A stretch of 64,000 nucleotides of DNA, taken from positions 1-64,000 of the forward strand of contig JBEKXU010000012.1 in assembly GCA_049511715.1 (NCBI GenBank), read 5' to 3'. The position numbers were made by a program, and so were the translations under genes. Source of the stretch: JBEKHT01 sp049511715. GTDB lineage: Bacteria > Chloroflexota > Anaerolineae > Anaerolineales > RBG-16-64-43. This document shows positions 18,934 through 28,481 of this stretch, one piece after another (position 1 is the first letter of the stretch; each line of letters opens with the position of its first letter). The notes below the pieces were generated by a model, which worked only from the letters and a program-made list of their open reading frames with translations, ran no database searches and was not told the DNA's origin.

Positions 18934-19728
18934 TCACGATGCCAGAAACCCCACCAAGATTCGGTTGAACTCCTCGGCATGGTCCACATTCACCGCGTGG
19001 CCGGCGGCGTGCAGGATGGCCTGCTGGGCCCCACGAATTCCGCTCACCAGGTCCTTCTGGACCGCGAGGGGAATCGTCGTGTCGCAATCTCCACCCACGA
19101 CCAGGGTCGGGCTGCGGATTTCGCCGAGCCGACGGCGCACGTCAAAGGTGGCCAGGGCTCGCATCGCCCCCCGGTAGGACCACGGGTCGGCTAATGCGAT
19201 CTCCTCGATGAAAGTCTGCCGCAGGGGCTCCTGGCTGTCGTCGGCGAACACTCGGTGAGCGACGGTTGAGGCCTGAGCGCGCGGACCGAACACCAGAACA
19301 AGCAGAATCCGGGCCGCATAGTAAGGAACCAAAAGCGGCTTTCCTATTCGCAGGTGGGCAAACGTGCTCACCAGGACCAAATGTTTCACGGTCTCAGGGT
19401 GCTCCAGGGCTAGTTGCAAGGCCAGCGTCCCGCCCATTGAGAGACCTACAACATCGGCGCGGCCGATCTCGAGCGAGTGCAGGAGGAAGACCATGGGCGA
19501 CGCCATCTGAGTGATGTTCATTGCCCCCTTCGGGCGCGTTGACCCCCCAAAGCCTGGTGCGTCGGGAGCAATGGTTCGATACCCGGCCTGGGTGAGGGCG
19601 GGGGTCTGTAGCAACCAAGACTCACCCGTGGCACCTAGACCGTGCAACAGAAGTACCGCATGCTCCCCGGACGGGTTCAAATCGAGGTAATGCAACCTTC
19701 CGCCGTCGGGAAGAAAGATTTCAGGCAT
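18934..19728 (-). CDS. Alpha/beta-fold hydrolase
   Basis: A 264-residue serine hydrolase with the oxyanion segment LLLHGLGATGESW, nucleophile elbow VGLSMGG (serine at about 98), acid in VVGGDCDTTIP and general base in HAAGHAVNVDHAEEF. Lid residues lie between about 130 and 190. It belongs to the large esterase/C-C-bond hydrolase class, and the substrate cannot be assigned. moaA ends 65 bases beyond its start on the same strand, so the two genes may form an operon with moaA first. Confidence 0.87.
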   Translation of the reverse strand: MPEIFLPDGGRLHYLDLNPSGEHAVLLLHGLGATGESWLLQTPALTQAGYRTIAPDAPGFGGSTRPKGAMNITQMASPMVFLLHSLEIGRADVVGLSMGGTLALQLALEHPETVKHLVLVSTFAHLRIGKPLLVPYYAARILLVLVFGPRAQASTVAHRVFADDSQEPLRQTFIEEIALADPWSYRGAMRALATFDVRRRLGEIRSPTLVVGGDCDTTIPLAVQKDLVSGIRGAQQAILHAAGHAVNVDHAEEFNRILVGFLAS

Positions 19729-19792
19729 GTCCCGAACTCGTGCTCCCTTGAGTGGCCAACGAAGCGCCGTTCCTGCCGCACGAGAGCCGGGA

Positions 19793-20785
19793 TTATCCGC
19801 CGATCTGAGCCATCCAGCGGGATCCCGGCTGTTGGCCGGCGGCCAAGTCGTGAACCTGAGGCTTCAGGTTCGCTGCAAGCTCAAGATACGGGCCGAGGGC
19901 CTCGCCTCGACGAATGGGCTCTCGCACGTCCACCTCTTGTGCTGCCAGGAGACAGGGGCGCAGGCGCCCATCGCAGGTCAGGCGAAGGCGATTGCATGTC
20001 GAGCAGAAGTTTGCGCTAATGGCTGAAATAAACCCGATCGTCCCCTGAGCCCCCGGCACCCGGTACACACGGGCAGGCCCCAAGCCTGTCTTTTCGTTGG
20101 TCGGCTGCAATTCCAGATCCTTCAGGCTTTCCAGCATGCCTTCGACCGGGAGGAATCCCCGCTGACGGTCTGAAAGGTCCGGCTCCCACTCATCCAGGTC
20201 TCCGACCCTCATCAATTCAATGAAGCGGACGTGCCACGGCCGCTCCAGGCTGAGCCGCGCCAAATCCTCCAGTTCATCATCGTTTAGTCCTCTGATCACA
20301 ACGGCATTCAGCTTGATCGGGAGCAGCGCGGCGCGCTCCGCAGCCGCGATGCCCCGCCAAACACGCTCGACCACACCTCCGCGAGTCAGGCGGGCGTAGC
20401 GGTCGGGCCGCAACGTGTCCAGGCTGACATTCACCCGTCTGAGTCCAGATTTGGCTAGCGGCTCGGCAAGGTCCTCAAGCAGGGTCGCATTGGTCGTCAA
20501 GCTGACTTCTTCAATGCCCGGAATCGCGGCGATCTCATGCACCAGCAGGGGAAGATCGCGCCTCAGCAAGGGTTCCCCTCCGGTGAGCCGGATTCTACGG
20601 ACTCCCAGCTGCGCGGCGGCCTCGACCACGCTGGCGATTTCCTCGAAGCTGAGGATTTCATCGCGATGCTTCCAGTGTACCTTTTCGGGCGGCACGCAAT
20701 AGATACAGCGGAGATTGCAGCGGTCCGTCAGCGAAATCCGCAGATACTCCACCCGACGACCAAAACGGTCCACAAGGGGGGTCAT
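19793..20785 (-). CDS. moaA: GTP 3',8-cyclase (MoaA)
   Basis: A radical SAM enzyme that converts GTP to 3',8-cyclo-7,8-dihydro-GTP in molybdenum cofactor synthesis. The N-terminal cluster is DRCNLRCIYC (CX3CX2C). LTGGEPLLRRD is the SAM-binding GGE motif. The C-terminal second cluster is NFCSTCNRLRLTCDG (CX2CX13C), preceded by GFISAIS. The usual C-terminal double glycine is present (QIGG at the very end). Length (330) is normal. No other molybdenum cofactor genes lie in the window. The start ATG overlaps the stop of a 124-codon upstream frame, which may be accidental. Confidence 0.95.
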   Translation of the reverse strand: MTPLVDRFGRRVEYLRISLTDRCNLRCIYCVPPEKVHWKHRDEILSFEEIASVVEAAAQLGVRRIRLTGGEPLLRRDLPLLVHEIAAIPGIEEVSLTTNATLLEDLAEPLAKSGLRRVNVSLDTLRPDRYARLTRGGVVERVWRGIAAAERAALLPIKLNAVVIRGLNDDELEDLARLSLERPWHVRFIELMRVGDLDEWEPDLSDRQRGFLPVEGMLESLKDLELQPTNEKTGLGPARVYRVPGAQGTIGFISAISANFCSTCNRLRLTCDGRLRPCLLAAQEVDVREPIRRGEALGPYLELAANLKPQVHDLAAGQQPGSRWMAQIGG

Positions 20786-22692
20786 GGCAATTGCCTGGGC
20801 CGCAAACTTAGGATCGTGGCTTCCTCAATCTTCGTCAGCAGGGGACTCGCGCGGGTCAACAGGCGCATGGTGCCAAGGCCCGTCGGCAAGTGGACGCCTC
20901 TGTTGGTTAGTCGCCCCTCGATGCGCCCCTCAGCCCCTGGCCCATGGCAAGTGGCAGGCGGGGGAAGTCTGGTCGTGACCATTGGAGCTGATCTACGCCT
21001 AGTCGAGTGCAAGACGAGCCGCCCCCTCAAGAGCGGCAACGATCGCATCCCCCACTGAATGGCCGTCAGGCCTCTTTCTCCATCTGTCTCTATGATAAGA
21101 GCGAACGGCGGCCGGAGACCGTGCCGCTTACCCTTTTGCAGATGTGACAGACGCAATCATCCGAGGCCGCCCAGCGCCAACTCGAACCCGAGAGGTAGCC
21201 GGCAGGGGACCGAAAGCCGCCCGAATCGTCGGCACCCAAAGGACTTCTGAACTCGTCGGTCGCGACCAGAGGTTCACCAAAGTCCCTGCCCGCCGATCCA
21301 ATGATCCAAGGGGCCGCGGCCTAGCACTGCTGGCAGACCAGAGGGCGATCCTGGGTGGTTTACTCAAAGTTCTTGGCCCCCAGGAAGGACGTGCCGCAGT
21401 TAAAGCCCAGTGGCGGCCCTTGCAGGCCGTGCCTGGGGGGAAATCTGGAACACACCAGCCTCCGCCTGGGTTCGAGGGCTACCGCCCCACCAGCATTTCT
21501 GGCCTGCGGAGATTGTAATGCTCCTCCGCACTACGTTCGACAGGGACTGGGCCGTTCCCACGGCGACCAGAGCCCCCAGCGCGGTTGGCTCCGCCAAGAC
21601 CGCAAGAATCGCCTCATGCCCCTGGGGGTCCAAATCCTGCCCCTCGCCCGCGAAGGGAAAACGGACCCTCCAGTGTAGGGCAATCCCCCGCCTTCGGGCG
21701 AAGTTGCCATAACAAAGCTTACCCTCTTGAGCATCGGAGAACCAATGGCGATTCCCGGAGAGCGGAGCACCAGCGTGAATTGGTGAAAGGCTGAGTTCCG
21801 AGAACGGGATCATGGCTCTGCCCATTGCCAGGCCGCATCGATCCCCGAGTGGCCCGCTGGGCCCTACATAGCGCTGTGGGCTGCTCATTACGGTCCGCTG
21901 CCGAGCCAAGGAGCAGGGGCGCCAAGCTGGCAGCGACTGCATGGGCCGGCTCGAAAGCTGCCCGTCCCCCCATGGGGAAAGCCTTTGCATTGGGCGGCAA
22001 ATGCAGCGGGGGAAGGGAAATCGCCGGATGGCCGATCAGCGTACGATCCGGAAGCAACGCCTGAGGCGGGCGTCCCTCGATTGCCGATTCAATCGGCTCG
22101 TGGTTAACCCCACGGGCTCCCCAGAGGAGCTGGATGGCGATCGCGGCCAGAGTAGGAGCGGGGATGGTTGGCCAGGGAAGCAGGTCCATCAGGCCCTGGA
22201 AAAAGCGACACCGCCAATCTTGTCCCAGGGGAAAGAACCCGCGAGCCCCCCCGGTCCTGGGCTGATCCTCAACCTTGTAATCGAATTGGGTGCCCTCCTC
22301 CGAGCCATCGGACCAGGGCAGGGTTCCAAGCGCAGCGGCGACGGCGAAGGTGAGAATGGGGAGAGGCGCCGGGCTGAGGGTAGGCCTTTCCCATCGGGCA
22401 GGGGTCAGCACCTGGAGCTGCGCCGCATGACAAGCGCACGACCGGGGGCCCAACTCAGAAGTCTGCTCGCATTTCGAGCGCCGCCCGCCGCGCGGATGGG
22501 GAAGGGCCCGGCGCTGGTGGTCGACCGCGAGAGCGCTCAAAGGCAGGCCGCGACCCGCAGAGGCGAAATCATTTCCAAGAATGCCGACTCGATAAAGACG
22601 TCCCTGTTGCATCGCCGCTGGCTCAAGTTGGTAGACATACGGGATTCCGTTTGGGGGCTTGGGCAAGCCCATCCTGGGGCCATCATCAGGCG
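20786..22692. other. Nearly 2 kb without a supportable gene
   Basis: Long frames (minus 21719-22714, plus 21941-22816, minus 20782-21156) are Pro/Arg/Ala-rich, overlap each other and contain no recognisable domain. The minus strand around 21270-21400 gives a broken DRPLVCQQC-type phrase that might be a decayed zinc-ribbon gene. Nothing here is firm enough to call a gene. Confidence 0.45.
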
Positions 22693-22698
22693 TATAAT
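22693..22698 (+). promoter_or_regulatory. -10 element before the spermidine-synthase-like gene
   Basis: A perfect TATAAT lies 69 bases before the chosen ATG. No good -35 hexamer stands at the right distance. Confidence 0.4.
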
Positions 22699-22767
22699 CG
22701 GCGGGCGCTGCCACAGGTCGCCAAATCCGCCGCCGTCAACTTCGGTGCTGCACTCCCTTCTACTCGA

Positions 22768-24339
22768 ATGCAACTTCCCCGCTATCTGGCGCTTTCCGTC
22801 TTTACCTCGGGAATGACCGCTCTCGCGATTGAGCTTTGCGCCTCCCGGCTGCTGGGCAATGTTTTTGGGACAAGCAATCTGGTGTGGGCCAACATTATCG
22901 GCTTGATCCTCTTGTATTTGACCGTCGGGTATTTCATTGGAGGCCGGTGGGCCGACCGCTCACCGGATCCGTTGGTCTTCTATGGGATTCTTGCCTGGGC
23001 CGCCCTGGCGGCTGGCGTGGTTCCGGTAGTCAGCCGGCCCGTGTTGCAGGCCGCGGCGAACGCGGTCGCGAACCTCCAAGCGGCAGTAGCTCTCGGCTCC
23101 TTCGCAGCCGTTCTGATTCTCTTTTGCGTCCCGGTGACTCTCCTGGGGTGCGTGTCGCCCTTCGCCATGCGCTTGGCTATGCGGGAGGTCAAGACGGCCG
23201 GGGATGTGTCCGGAAAGCTTTATGCGGTTTCCACCTTAGGTTCGATCTTCGGTACCTTTTTGCCGGTCCTTTGGTTGATTCCAGCAATCGGCACGGCCCG
23301 GACCTTCCTGTTGTTTTCCGCGTTGCTGATGGCCGTCGGCCTAATTGGAATGTGGCGAAGCAGTCGCCGGGCGGCTTTGCTCCATGCCTGGATGCCCCTC
23401 GTGCTGGTCTTGCTCATCGTGTTCGGCGTGCGGGGCACGATCAAGGATACGGTGGGCCAGATCTTTGAGAAGGAATCGGCCTACAACTACATTCAGGTGA
23501 TCCAGCGCGGCAGTACCCGCTACCTGTTGCTCAACGAGGGCGAAGGGGTGCACTCGATCTACGATCCCAACCAACTGGCTACGTATGGCACCTGGGACTA
23601 TTTTCTCTCCGCCCCTTTCTTCAACCGGCCTCCCTATTCTTCCGCCATGGTCGACTCGGTGGCGATCGTCGGTCTGGCCGCCGGGACGTCTGCCCGGCAG
23701 TTCACGGCGGCCTTCGGGCCGATTCCTATCGACGGTTTCGAAATCGATCCTGCTATCCTTCAAGTTGGACGGCAGTACTTTGACATGAACGAGCCCAATC
23801 TCAATCCCATTGCCCAGGACGGACGCTGGGGGCTCGAGCATAGCCGCAGGACCTACTCCGTAATCGTCGTGGACGCCTACCGACCGCCGTACATCCCCTG
23901 GCAACTGACGACGCAAGAATTCTTTGAGGTCGTGCGCCAGCATCTAGAACCCCAGGGCGTGCTGGTGATGAACATCGCGCGCCTGCCTGATGACCGCCGG
24001 CTCTTGGACGGAATCGCCTCAACGGTGCACACGGTTTTCCCCAGCGAGTACGTGGTGGATGTTCCCGACAGCCTCAATAGCATCCTCTATGCGACGTGCC
24101 AGCCGACGCAGGTTGGAAATCTCCTCGCGAATCGCGATGAGTTTCTATCGGCCGAACCGAAGTCCGAGGGCGGGCGCTTCCTTCTGGATGTGCTGGATCG
24201 CACGGTGGCGAATCTCCAGTCGGCTCCTGGGCCGGGTCCAGTGTTCACCGACGACTGGGCCCCGGTGGAGCAGCTGACGAACTCGATGGTGATCCATTTC
24301 GTGCTCAGCGGAGGGCTGCGGGAGCTTGCCCCTCAGTAA
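22768..24339 (+). CDS. Membrane-fused spermidine-synthase-like protein
   Basis: A 523-residue protein with an N-terminal membrane part of about seven helices (residues 5-225) and a C-terminal Rossmann domain like spermidine synthase. The membrane part begins LSVFTSGMTALAIELCASRL, typical of fused MFS/SpeE proteins. In the C-terminal half, GEGVHSIYD, VAIVGLAAGTSARQF (nucleotide loop) and GFEIDPAILQVGRQYF follow the methyltransferase-like fold, and VIVVDAYRPPYIPWQLTT matches the conserved D-A-Y motif. The catalytic loop is diverged, so real spermidine synthesis is doubtful. The ATG at 22768 is chosen because homology starts there. The Lit-like gene follows 58 bases later, probably in the same operon. 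Confidence 0.85.
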   Translation: MQLPRYLALSVFTSGMTALAIELCASRLLGNVFGTSNLVWANIIGLILLYLTVGYFIGGRWADRSPDPLVFYGILAWAALAAGVVPVVSRPVLQAAANAVANLQAAVALGSFAAVLILFCVPVTLLGCVSPFAMRLAMREVKTAGDVSGKLYAVSTLGSIFGTFLPVLWLIPAIGTARTFLLFSALLMAVGLIGMWRSSRRAALLHAWMPLVLVLLIVFGVRGTIKDTVGQIFEKESAYNYIQVIQRGSTRYLLLNEGEGVHSIYDPNQLATYGTWDYFLSAPFFNRPPYSSAMVDSVAIVGLAAGTSARQFTAAFGPIPIDGFEIDPAILQVGRQYFDMNEPNLNPIAQDGRWGLEHSRRTYSVIVVDAYRPPYIPWQLTTQEFFEVVRQHLEPQGVLVMNIARLPDDRRLLDGIASTVHTVFPSEYVVDVPDSLNSILYATCQPTQVGNLLANRDEFLSAEPKSEGGRFLLDVLDRTVANLQSAPGPGPVFTDDWAPVEQLTNSMVIHFVLSGGLRELAPQ

Positions 24340-24397
24340 CTCTTGGAGTTAGCCCAGCAGCTTGCGGAGAGAGATCCCAGTCTGGGAAGAGGTCCCC

Positions 24398-25066
24398 ATG
24401 AAGGCGATCGGAGTCTTTCGTGCACTGCTCTTCATATCCATTCCCTTGGTCCTGGTTCTTTCTTGGGTCTGCCTGCTCTTGACCCCGGTCTTTATCAACT
24501 GGGAATACCGCCGAGCCAGTTTTCCTCCGGACCCTTATGGCTTCACGGTCGAAGACCGGTTGCATTGGGCGGACATCTCGCGTCAGTATCTCGTGAACAA
24601 CCAGGGGATTGATTTCCTGGCCAACCAGCGTCTGTCCGACGGCTCGCCCCTGTACAACGCAAGGGAGCTACGCCACATGTCCGACGTGAAAGGCGTTGTT
24701 CATGGAGCCCTGATCCTCTGGGTAGTGTCCCTGATCGTTGCCCTGGCGAGCGTTCTCTACCTGTCCCGCAAAGATGCCGCCAAGATGGCGAGGTCGGTGC
24801 AGTACGGGGCGGTTCTGACCATCGTCCTGTTGGCGGGTATCCTTGCGCTGGTAACGTTGGCCTGGGACCAGTTCTTTGTGGATTTCCACCATCTGTTCTT
24901 TCAGGGGAACAGCTGGCTCTTTTCCTACTCAGATTCCTTGATTCGTTTGTTCCCCGTCCAGTTCTGGCAAGATTGCTTCCTGACGCTCGGGATCGGGTCC
25001 GCCCTCTGTGCCATTGGGTTGTGGCTCTTGGCGCGCTGGGGAGAGCGCAGGCTGGCGCACAGGTAA
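24398..25066 (+). CDS. DUF1461/TIGR01906 membrane protein, Lit-like
   Basis: A 222-residue protein with four helices (about 8-30, 105-127, 142-165, 195-218) and a soluble loop between the first two. The loop has the family pattern YGFTVEDRLHWADISRQYL and GSPLYNARELRHMSDVKGV; the third helix is followed by FVDFHHLFFQGNSWLFS, the signature histidine segment. This family includes Lit, the lipoprotein intramolecular transacylase, whose conserved histidines match these positions, but most members are uncharacterised. The start ATG has AGAGG upstream. It is probably co-transcribed with the preceding gene. Confidence 0.85.
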   Translation: MKAIGVFRALLFISIPLVLVLSWVCLLLTPVFINWEYRRASFPPDPYGFTVEDRLHWADISRQYLVNNQGIDFLANQRLSDGSPLYNARELRHMSDVKGVVHGALILWVVSLIVALASVLYLSRKDAAKMARSVQYGAVLTIVLLAGILALVTLAWDQFFVDFHHLFFQGNSWLFSYSDSLIRLFPVQFWQDCFLTLGIGSALCAIGLWLLARWGERRLAHR

Positions 25067-25361
25067 CCGCGCGGAGTCCGGCCTTGGCGAGGCGCATCGG
25101 TTTTGGAACCGACCGGGTCATCGAGGGAATGACGATGGCCGGTGTTGGATTCGCCCGCGAGCCGGTTTTGCAACCCGAAAGCTTGCTCTCCGGTCATTGG
25201 CGGCCCAAGCGCCCAGGCTCTCGAACCCGCCACAGCAGCTTTGGATCGCTTCACTGGAAATCCCAGTCCCGCGGCTGATCCGCTGAGGAGCGCTCGGCGG
25301 TCGTTGGCCAAGGCAGGCCCAACGGAATCGAGGGTGGCACGCGCTGGGGCCCCGCTCGGGA

Positions 25362-26036
25362 TCACCCGATTGGTTCCAGGCAGGCGGGGACGTCGTTTCG
25401 GGGATTGTTCACGATGGGGCCGACAGCCTTAATGGTCATGCGGTCTGAGGCGAAAGGGACAAGCAGCTGGACCAGGTCTCCCGCGACCTGACTGGGTTCC
25501 ATCCAGCTCCGCGCTGCCTGCGGACCCAAGATCACGGGCATTCGCTGGTGGAAGCGAGCGATCAGTTCATTGGCCTGGCAGGTCAGAATCGTGCAGCTGC
25601 GGAGTTCCTTCCCCTGAGGGTCCTGCCACGATTCCCACAGGCCGGCGAAGACAAAGGGATCCCCGGACGAGAGGCGGACATGGTAGGGCTTTCGTGCAGG
25701 ACGGCCCTTGATCCCAACCTGTTCCCATTCGTAGAAACCGTCCGCTAGGATCAGGCAGCGCCTCTTGGCGAGAGCGGAGCGAAAGGCGGGCTTGTTGCTC
25801 GCTGTTTCCGCTCGGGCATTGATCAGCCGTGCACCCACCCTGGGATCGCGTGCCCAGGAGGGAACGAGGCCCCAGCGCAGCATTTCCAGGCGCAGAGGGT
25901 CCAGGCTGGTCAAGGCCGCCACCTGCTGAGTGGGGGCAATATTGAATCGAGGGGACAGGCTCAATCCCGGCAGGTGCACCTGCAAAGCCTGCTCGATACG
26001 GTCGAGGTCAGCCGCCAGGGAGAAACGCCCACACAT
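25362..26036 (-). CDS. yedK: SOS-response-associated protein (SRAP/YedK/HMCES)
   Basis: Forms a covalent crosslink with abasic sites in single-stranded DNA to shield them. The mature N-terminus MCGRFSL exposes the catalytic Cys2 after Met removal, so the ATG at 26036 is chosen over the upstream TTG. NIAPTQQV, LRWGLVPSWA, LINARAETA (Asn), ILADGFYEW (Glu) and FHQRMPVIL (His) cover the known active-site residues, all intact. Length (224) is normal. No LexA box is recognised. It stands alone. Confidence 0.93.
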   Translation of the reverse strand: MCGRFSLAADLDRIEQALQVHLPGLSLSPRFNIAPTQQVAALTSLDPLRLEMLRWGLVPSWARDPRVGARLINARAETASNKPAFRSALAKRRCLILADGFYEWEQVGIKGRPARKPYHVRLSSGDPFVFAGLWESWQDPQGKELRSCTILTCQANELIARFHQRMPVILGPQAARSWMEPSQVAGDLVQLLVPFASDRMTIKAVGPIVNNPRNDVPACLEPIG

Positions 26037-26588
26037 ATTCAATGCTCTCGAGGCAAGGACTTCAGGGGGTGCTTCGAAGGCGAGGGTGGCATCCAGGCGC
26101 CGCCTCGGAGGGGGAATTCACCCGGCCCTGAACCCGATCCCCCCGCTCGAGCTTCAGCTTGGAGTGAGCACCGCCGACCCCAACCGTGGGCTGTCGTTCG
26201 ATCGTCTCCCAGAGAGTCTGGTCCTCTCGGATCCTGGGCTCTGGGCACCCTGTGAGCGCTCAACGCCATGTGACTAGAGCCTACGCCCCAACTGTGCCAG
26301 CCGCACACTCCACAGGCGCACAACGTTTCCTGCCAGGCCTCGGCCACGCGCGGTACCGTAGGGCCCTCGGGAACTGAACTCCCTCGATCCGGGTGGGCAG
26401 GGAGCTGGCGAGCGCTGGCGCGGATCTGATAAGAAGGAATGCACCGATCACAGGGTGCTGGCGAGCACGTCGGGCGCCTTTCAGCCCGGGAGGAGGAAGG
26501 TCAGCCCAGCTACCCTGACGCCCAGCGATTCCGGGATGGCTCCTGAATCGTGTGGAATGGCGCTGCCGAGGTTCAAGTCCTCCCGAGC
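26037..26588. other. Gene-free stretch ending in a tRNA-like 3' fragment
   Basis: No coding gene is supported. At about 26563-26590 the plus strand reads CGAGG-TTCAAGT-CCTCC, a T-arm with four of five pairs and the invariant TTCRA loop, followed by seven bases that could be an acceptor half. No matching 5' acceptor, D-arm or anticodon stem was found upstream, so this is at most a decayed tRNA or chance. Confidence 0.35.
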
Positions 26589-28268
26589 CTAGACCCAGGT
26601 CGGCTCCTGGTACGTTCCCATAACACCCTTCAGAACAGCGATGATTTCTCCCAGGGTGGCGTAGCCTCGGACCGCCTCCAGCAGGTGGGGCATCAGGTTC
26701 TCGGTCCCCTGCGCCGCGATGCGCAGCCGATCCAGGGCCTGACCTACCCGCCCGGAATCCCGATCCTGGCGCAGCTGCTTCAGGCGAGCGACCTGGCGGC
26801 TCAACCCTTCCGGATCGATTTGTAACAATGGGATCGAGATGGGGGCTTCGTCTTCGAACGCGTTGACCCCCACCACGATCCGCTTCTGCTCGTCGATCTC
26901 GTGCTGATAGCGGTAGGCCGCGTCGGCAATCTCTCTCTGGAAGAAGCCACTCTGGATGGCAGGCAGGACACCCCCCAATTCGTCGATGCGCCGAAAATAA
27001 TCTCGGGCCTGAGCTTCCATGCGGTCCGTCAGGGCCTCAACAAAGAAGGACCCCCCCAGCGGATCGATGGTATTGGCCACACCGGACTCGTAGGCCAGGA
27101 TTTGCTGGGTGCGTAGCGCCGTGGTCACGGCCTCTTGAGAGGGGAGGGCCAGGGCCTCGTCCATCGAGTTGGTGTGCAAGCTTTGTGTGCCGCCGAGCAC
27201 GGCAGAGAGGGCTTGAAGGGCCACCCGGACCACATTGATCTCGGGTTGCTGGGCGGTCAGGCTGCAGCCAGCGGTTTGGGCATGGAATCTCAGGAGCCAA
27301 GAACGCGGGTCCTTGGCCTGAAAGGTCTCGCGCATGAGCCGGGCCCACAGGCGCCGTGCCGCTCGGTACTTGGCGATCTCCTCAAAGAAGTCGTTGTGTG
27401 CGTTGAAGAAGAAGGAAAGCCGGGGGGCAAACTGGTCGACCAGCATCCCTCTCTGAATCCCCCGGCGAACATATTCCATGCCGTCGGCCAGGGTGAAGGC
27501 CAACTCCTGTGCGGCGGTCGAGCCTGCCTCGCGAATGTGGTAGCCCGAGATCGAGATGGTGTTCCACTGAGGAACGTGCAGGGAGCCGAACTCCATGGTA
27601 TCCACCACGAGCCTCAGCGACGGCTCAGGGGGAAAGATGTATTCCTTCTGGGCGATGTACTCCTTGAGGATGTCGTTTTGAATCGTGCCGCGCAGCTGTT
27701 GGGCGGCGATTCCCTGCTTCTCGGCCACGGCCAGGTACATGGCCCAGATGACGGCCGCTGGCGAGTTGATCGTCATACTCGTGGAGACTCGGTCCAGCGG
27801 AATGTCTGCCAACAGGATTTCCATATCTTTCAGTGAGGAGATGGCCACTCCACACACACCGAACTCGCCCAATGCCTCGGGAGCATCGCTGTCGTAGCCC
27901 ATCAGGGTGGGAAGGTCGAAGGCGACCGAAAGCCCGGTCTCTCCCTCCTCCCTCAGGTAGCGGAAGCGGGCATTGGTCTCCTCCGCCGTGCCGAATCCGG
28001 CAAACATGCGCATGGTCCACAATCTTCCGCGGTACAGGCTGGGATGGATTCCGCGTGTATACGGGAATTCTCCGGGCAGGCCAAGATCCTGGAGGGTATC
28101 CAAATTCGGAATGTCGAGCGGGGTGTACAGCCGGTGGATGGGATCGGAAGAGGTGGTTCGGAATTCTGGCTGTCGCTCGGGGGATCGGCCGAGGGCCTGG
28201 GAAAGAGTCGTCTCTTCCCACGCTTTCAATGCCCGGCGGAGCCGTTCCAGCGTCTCCCGCTCGTACAT
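26589..28268 (-). CDS. mcmA: Methylmalonyl-CoA mutase, large (catalytic) subunit
   Basis: Interconverts (R)-methylmalonyl-CoA and succinyl-CoA with adenosylcobalamin, in propionate or odd-chain fatty acid metabolism or the 3-hydroxypropionate route. The TIM-barrel domain is complete: EFPYTRGIHPSLYRGRLWTM, FAGFGTAEETNARF, GLSVAFDLPTLMGYDSD, STSMTINSPAAVI, QLRGTIQNDILKEYIAQKEY and RFHAQTAGCSLTAQQPEINV. It stops at 559 residues, without the cobalamin-binding domain, so the B12 domain must be a separate small subunit, which is not in this window. GGGAGGA precedes the ATG at 28268; in-frame codons beyond it are intergenic. A TATAAT on the minus strand at 28362-28367 is a candidate -10. Confidence 0.95.
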   Translation of the reverse strand: MYERETLERLRRALKAWEETTLSQALGRSPERQPEFRTTSSDPIHRLYTPLDIPNLDTLQDLGLPGEFPYTRGIHPSLYRGRLWTMRMFAGFGTAEETNARFRYLREEGETGLSVAFDLPTLMGYDSDAPEALGEFGVCGVAISSLKDMEILLADIPLDRVSTSMTINSPAAVIWAMYLAVAEKQGIAAQQLRGTIQNDILKEYIAQKEYIFPPEPSLRLVVDTMEFGSLHVPQWNTISISGYHIREAGSTAAQELAFTLADGMEYVRRGIQRGMLVDQFAPRLSFFFNAHNDFFEEIAKYRAARRLWARLMRETFQAKDPRSWLLRFHAQTAGCSLTAQQPEINVVRVALQALSAVLGGTQSLHTNSMDEALALPSQEAVTTALRTQQILAYESGVANTIDPLGGSFFVEALTDRMEAQARDYFRRIDELGGVLPAIQSGFFQREIADAAYRYQHEIDEQKRIVVGVNAFEDEAPISIPLLQIDPEGLSRQVARLKQLRQDRDSGRVGQALDRLRIAAQGTENLMPHLLEAVRGYATLGEIIAVLKGVMGTYQEPTWV

Positions 28269-28481
28269 TGATTCCTCCCGCCGGGCCGTAACCGGCTCGA
28301 TCCTGACCACCCTTTGGATCCGAAAAAGCGGGAGCCGGGTTGCCCGGCTTAAGCCGCGGCGATTATAACATTCGCAGGTAGCGGATCGACTCTGGCAAGT
28401 GTACAATAATAGGAGGAGTTGGAGGGGGTCCCGCGATTCGGCAAACGACCCTGGGCCCACAGGAAAGCAAAGGCCCCGTCG

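Noticed and set aside
20782..21156. 124-codon frame whose stop overlaps the moaA start
   Set aside because: Composition is not protein-like and no molybdenum-cofactor family motif is present; the ATGA overlap may be chance.
21270..21400. Possible zinc-ribbon gene (DRPLVCQQC phrase)
   Set aside because: Broken by stops and only one CxxC pair; too weak to call even a pseudogene.
21719..22714. 331-codon minus-strand open frame
   Set aside because: Pro/Ala/Arg-rich, no domain, overlaps an equally long plus frame, no ribosome binding site; typical of GC-rich shadow frames.
28269..28481. Cobalamin riboswitch before methylmalonyl-CoA mutase
   Set aside because: The gap is only 213 bases, shared with a divergent gene, and no B12-box-like sequence was recognised.
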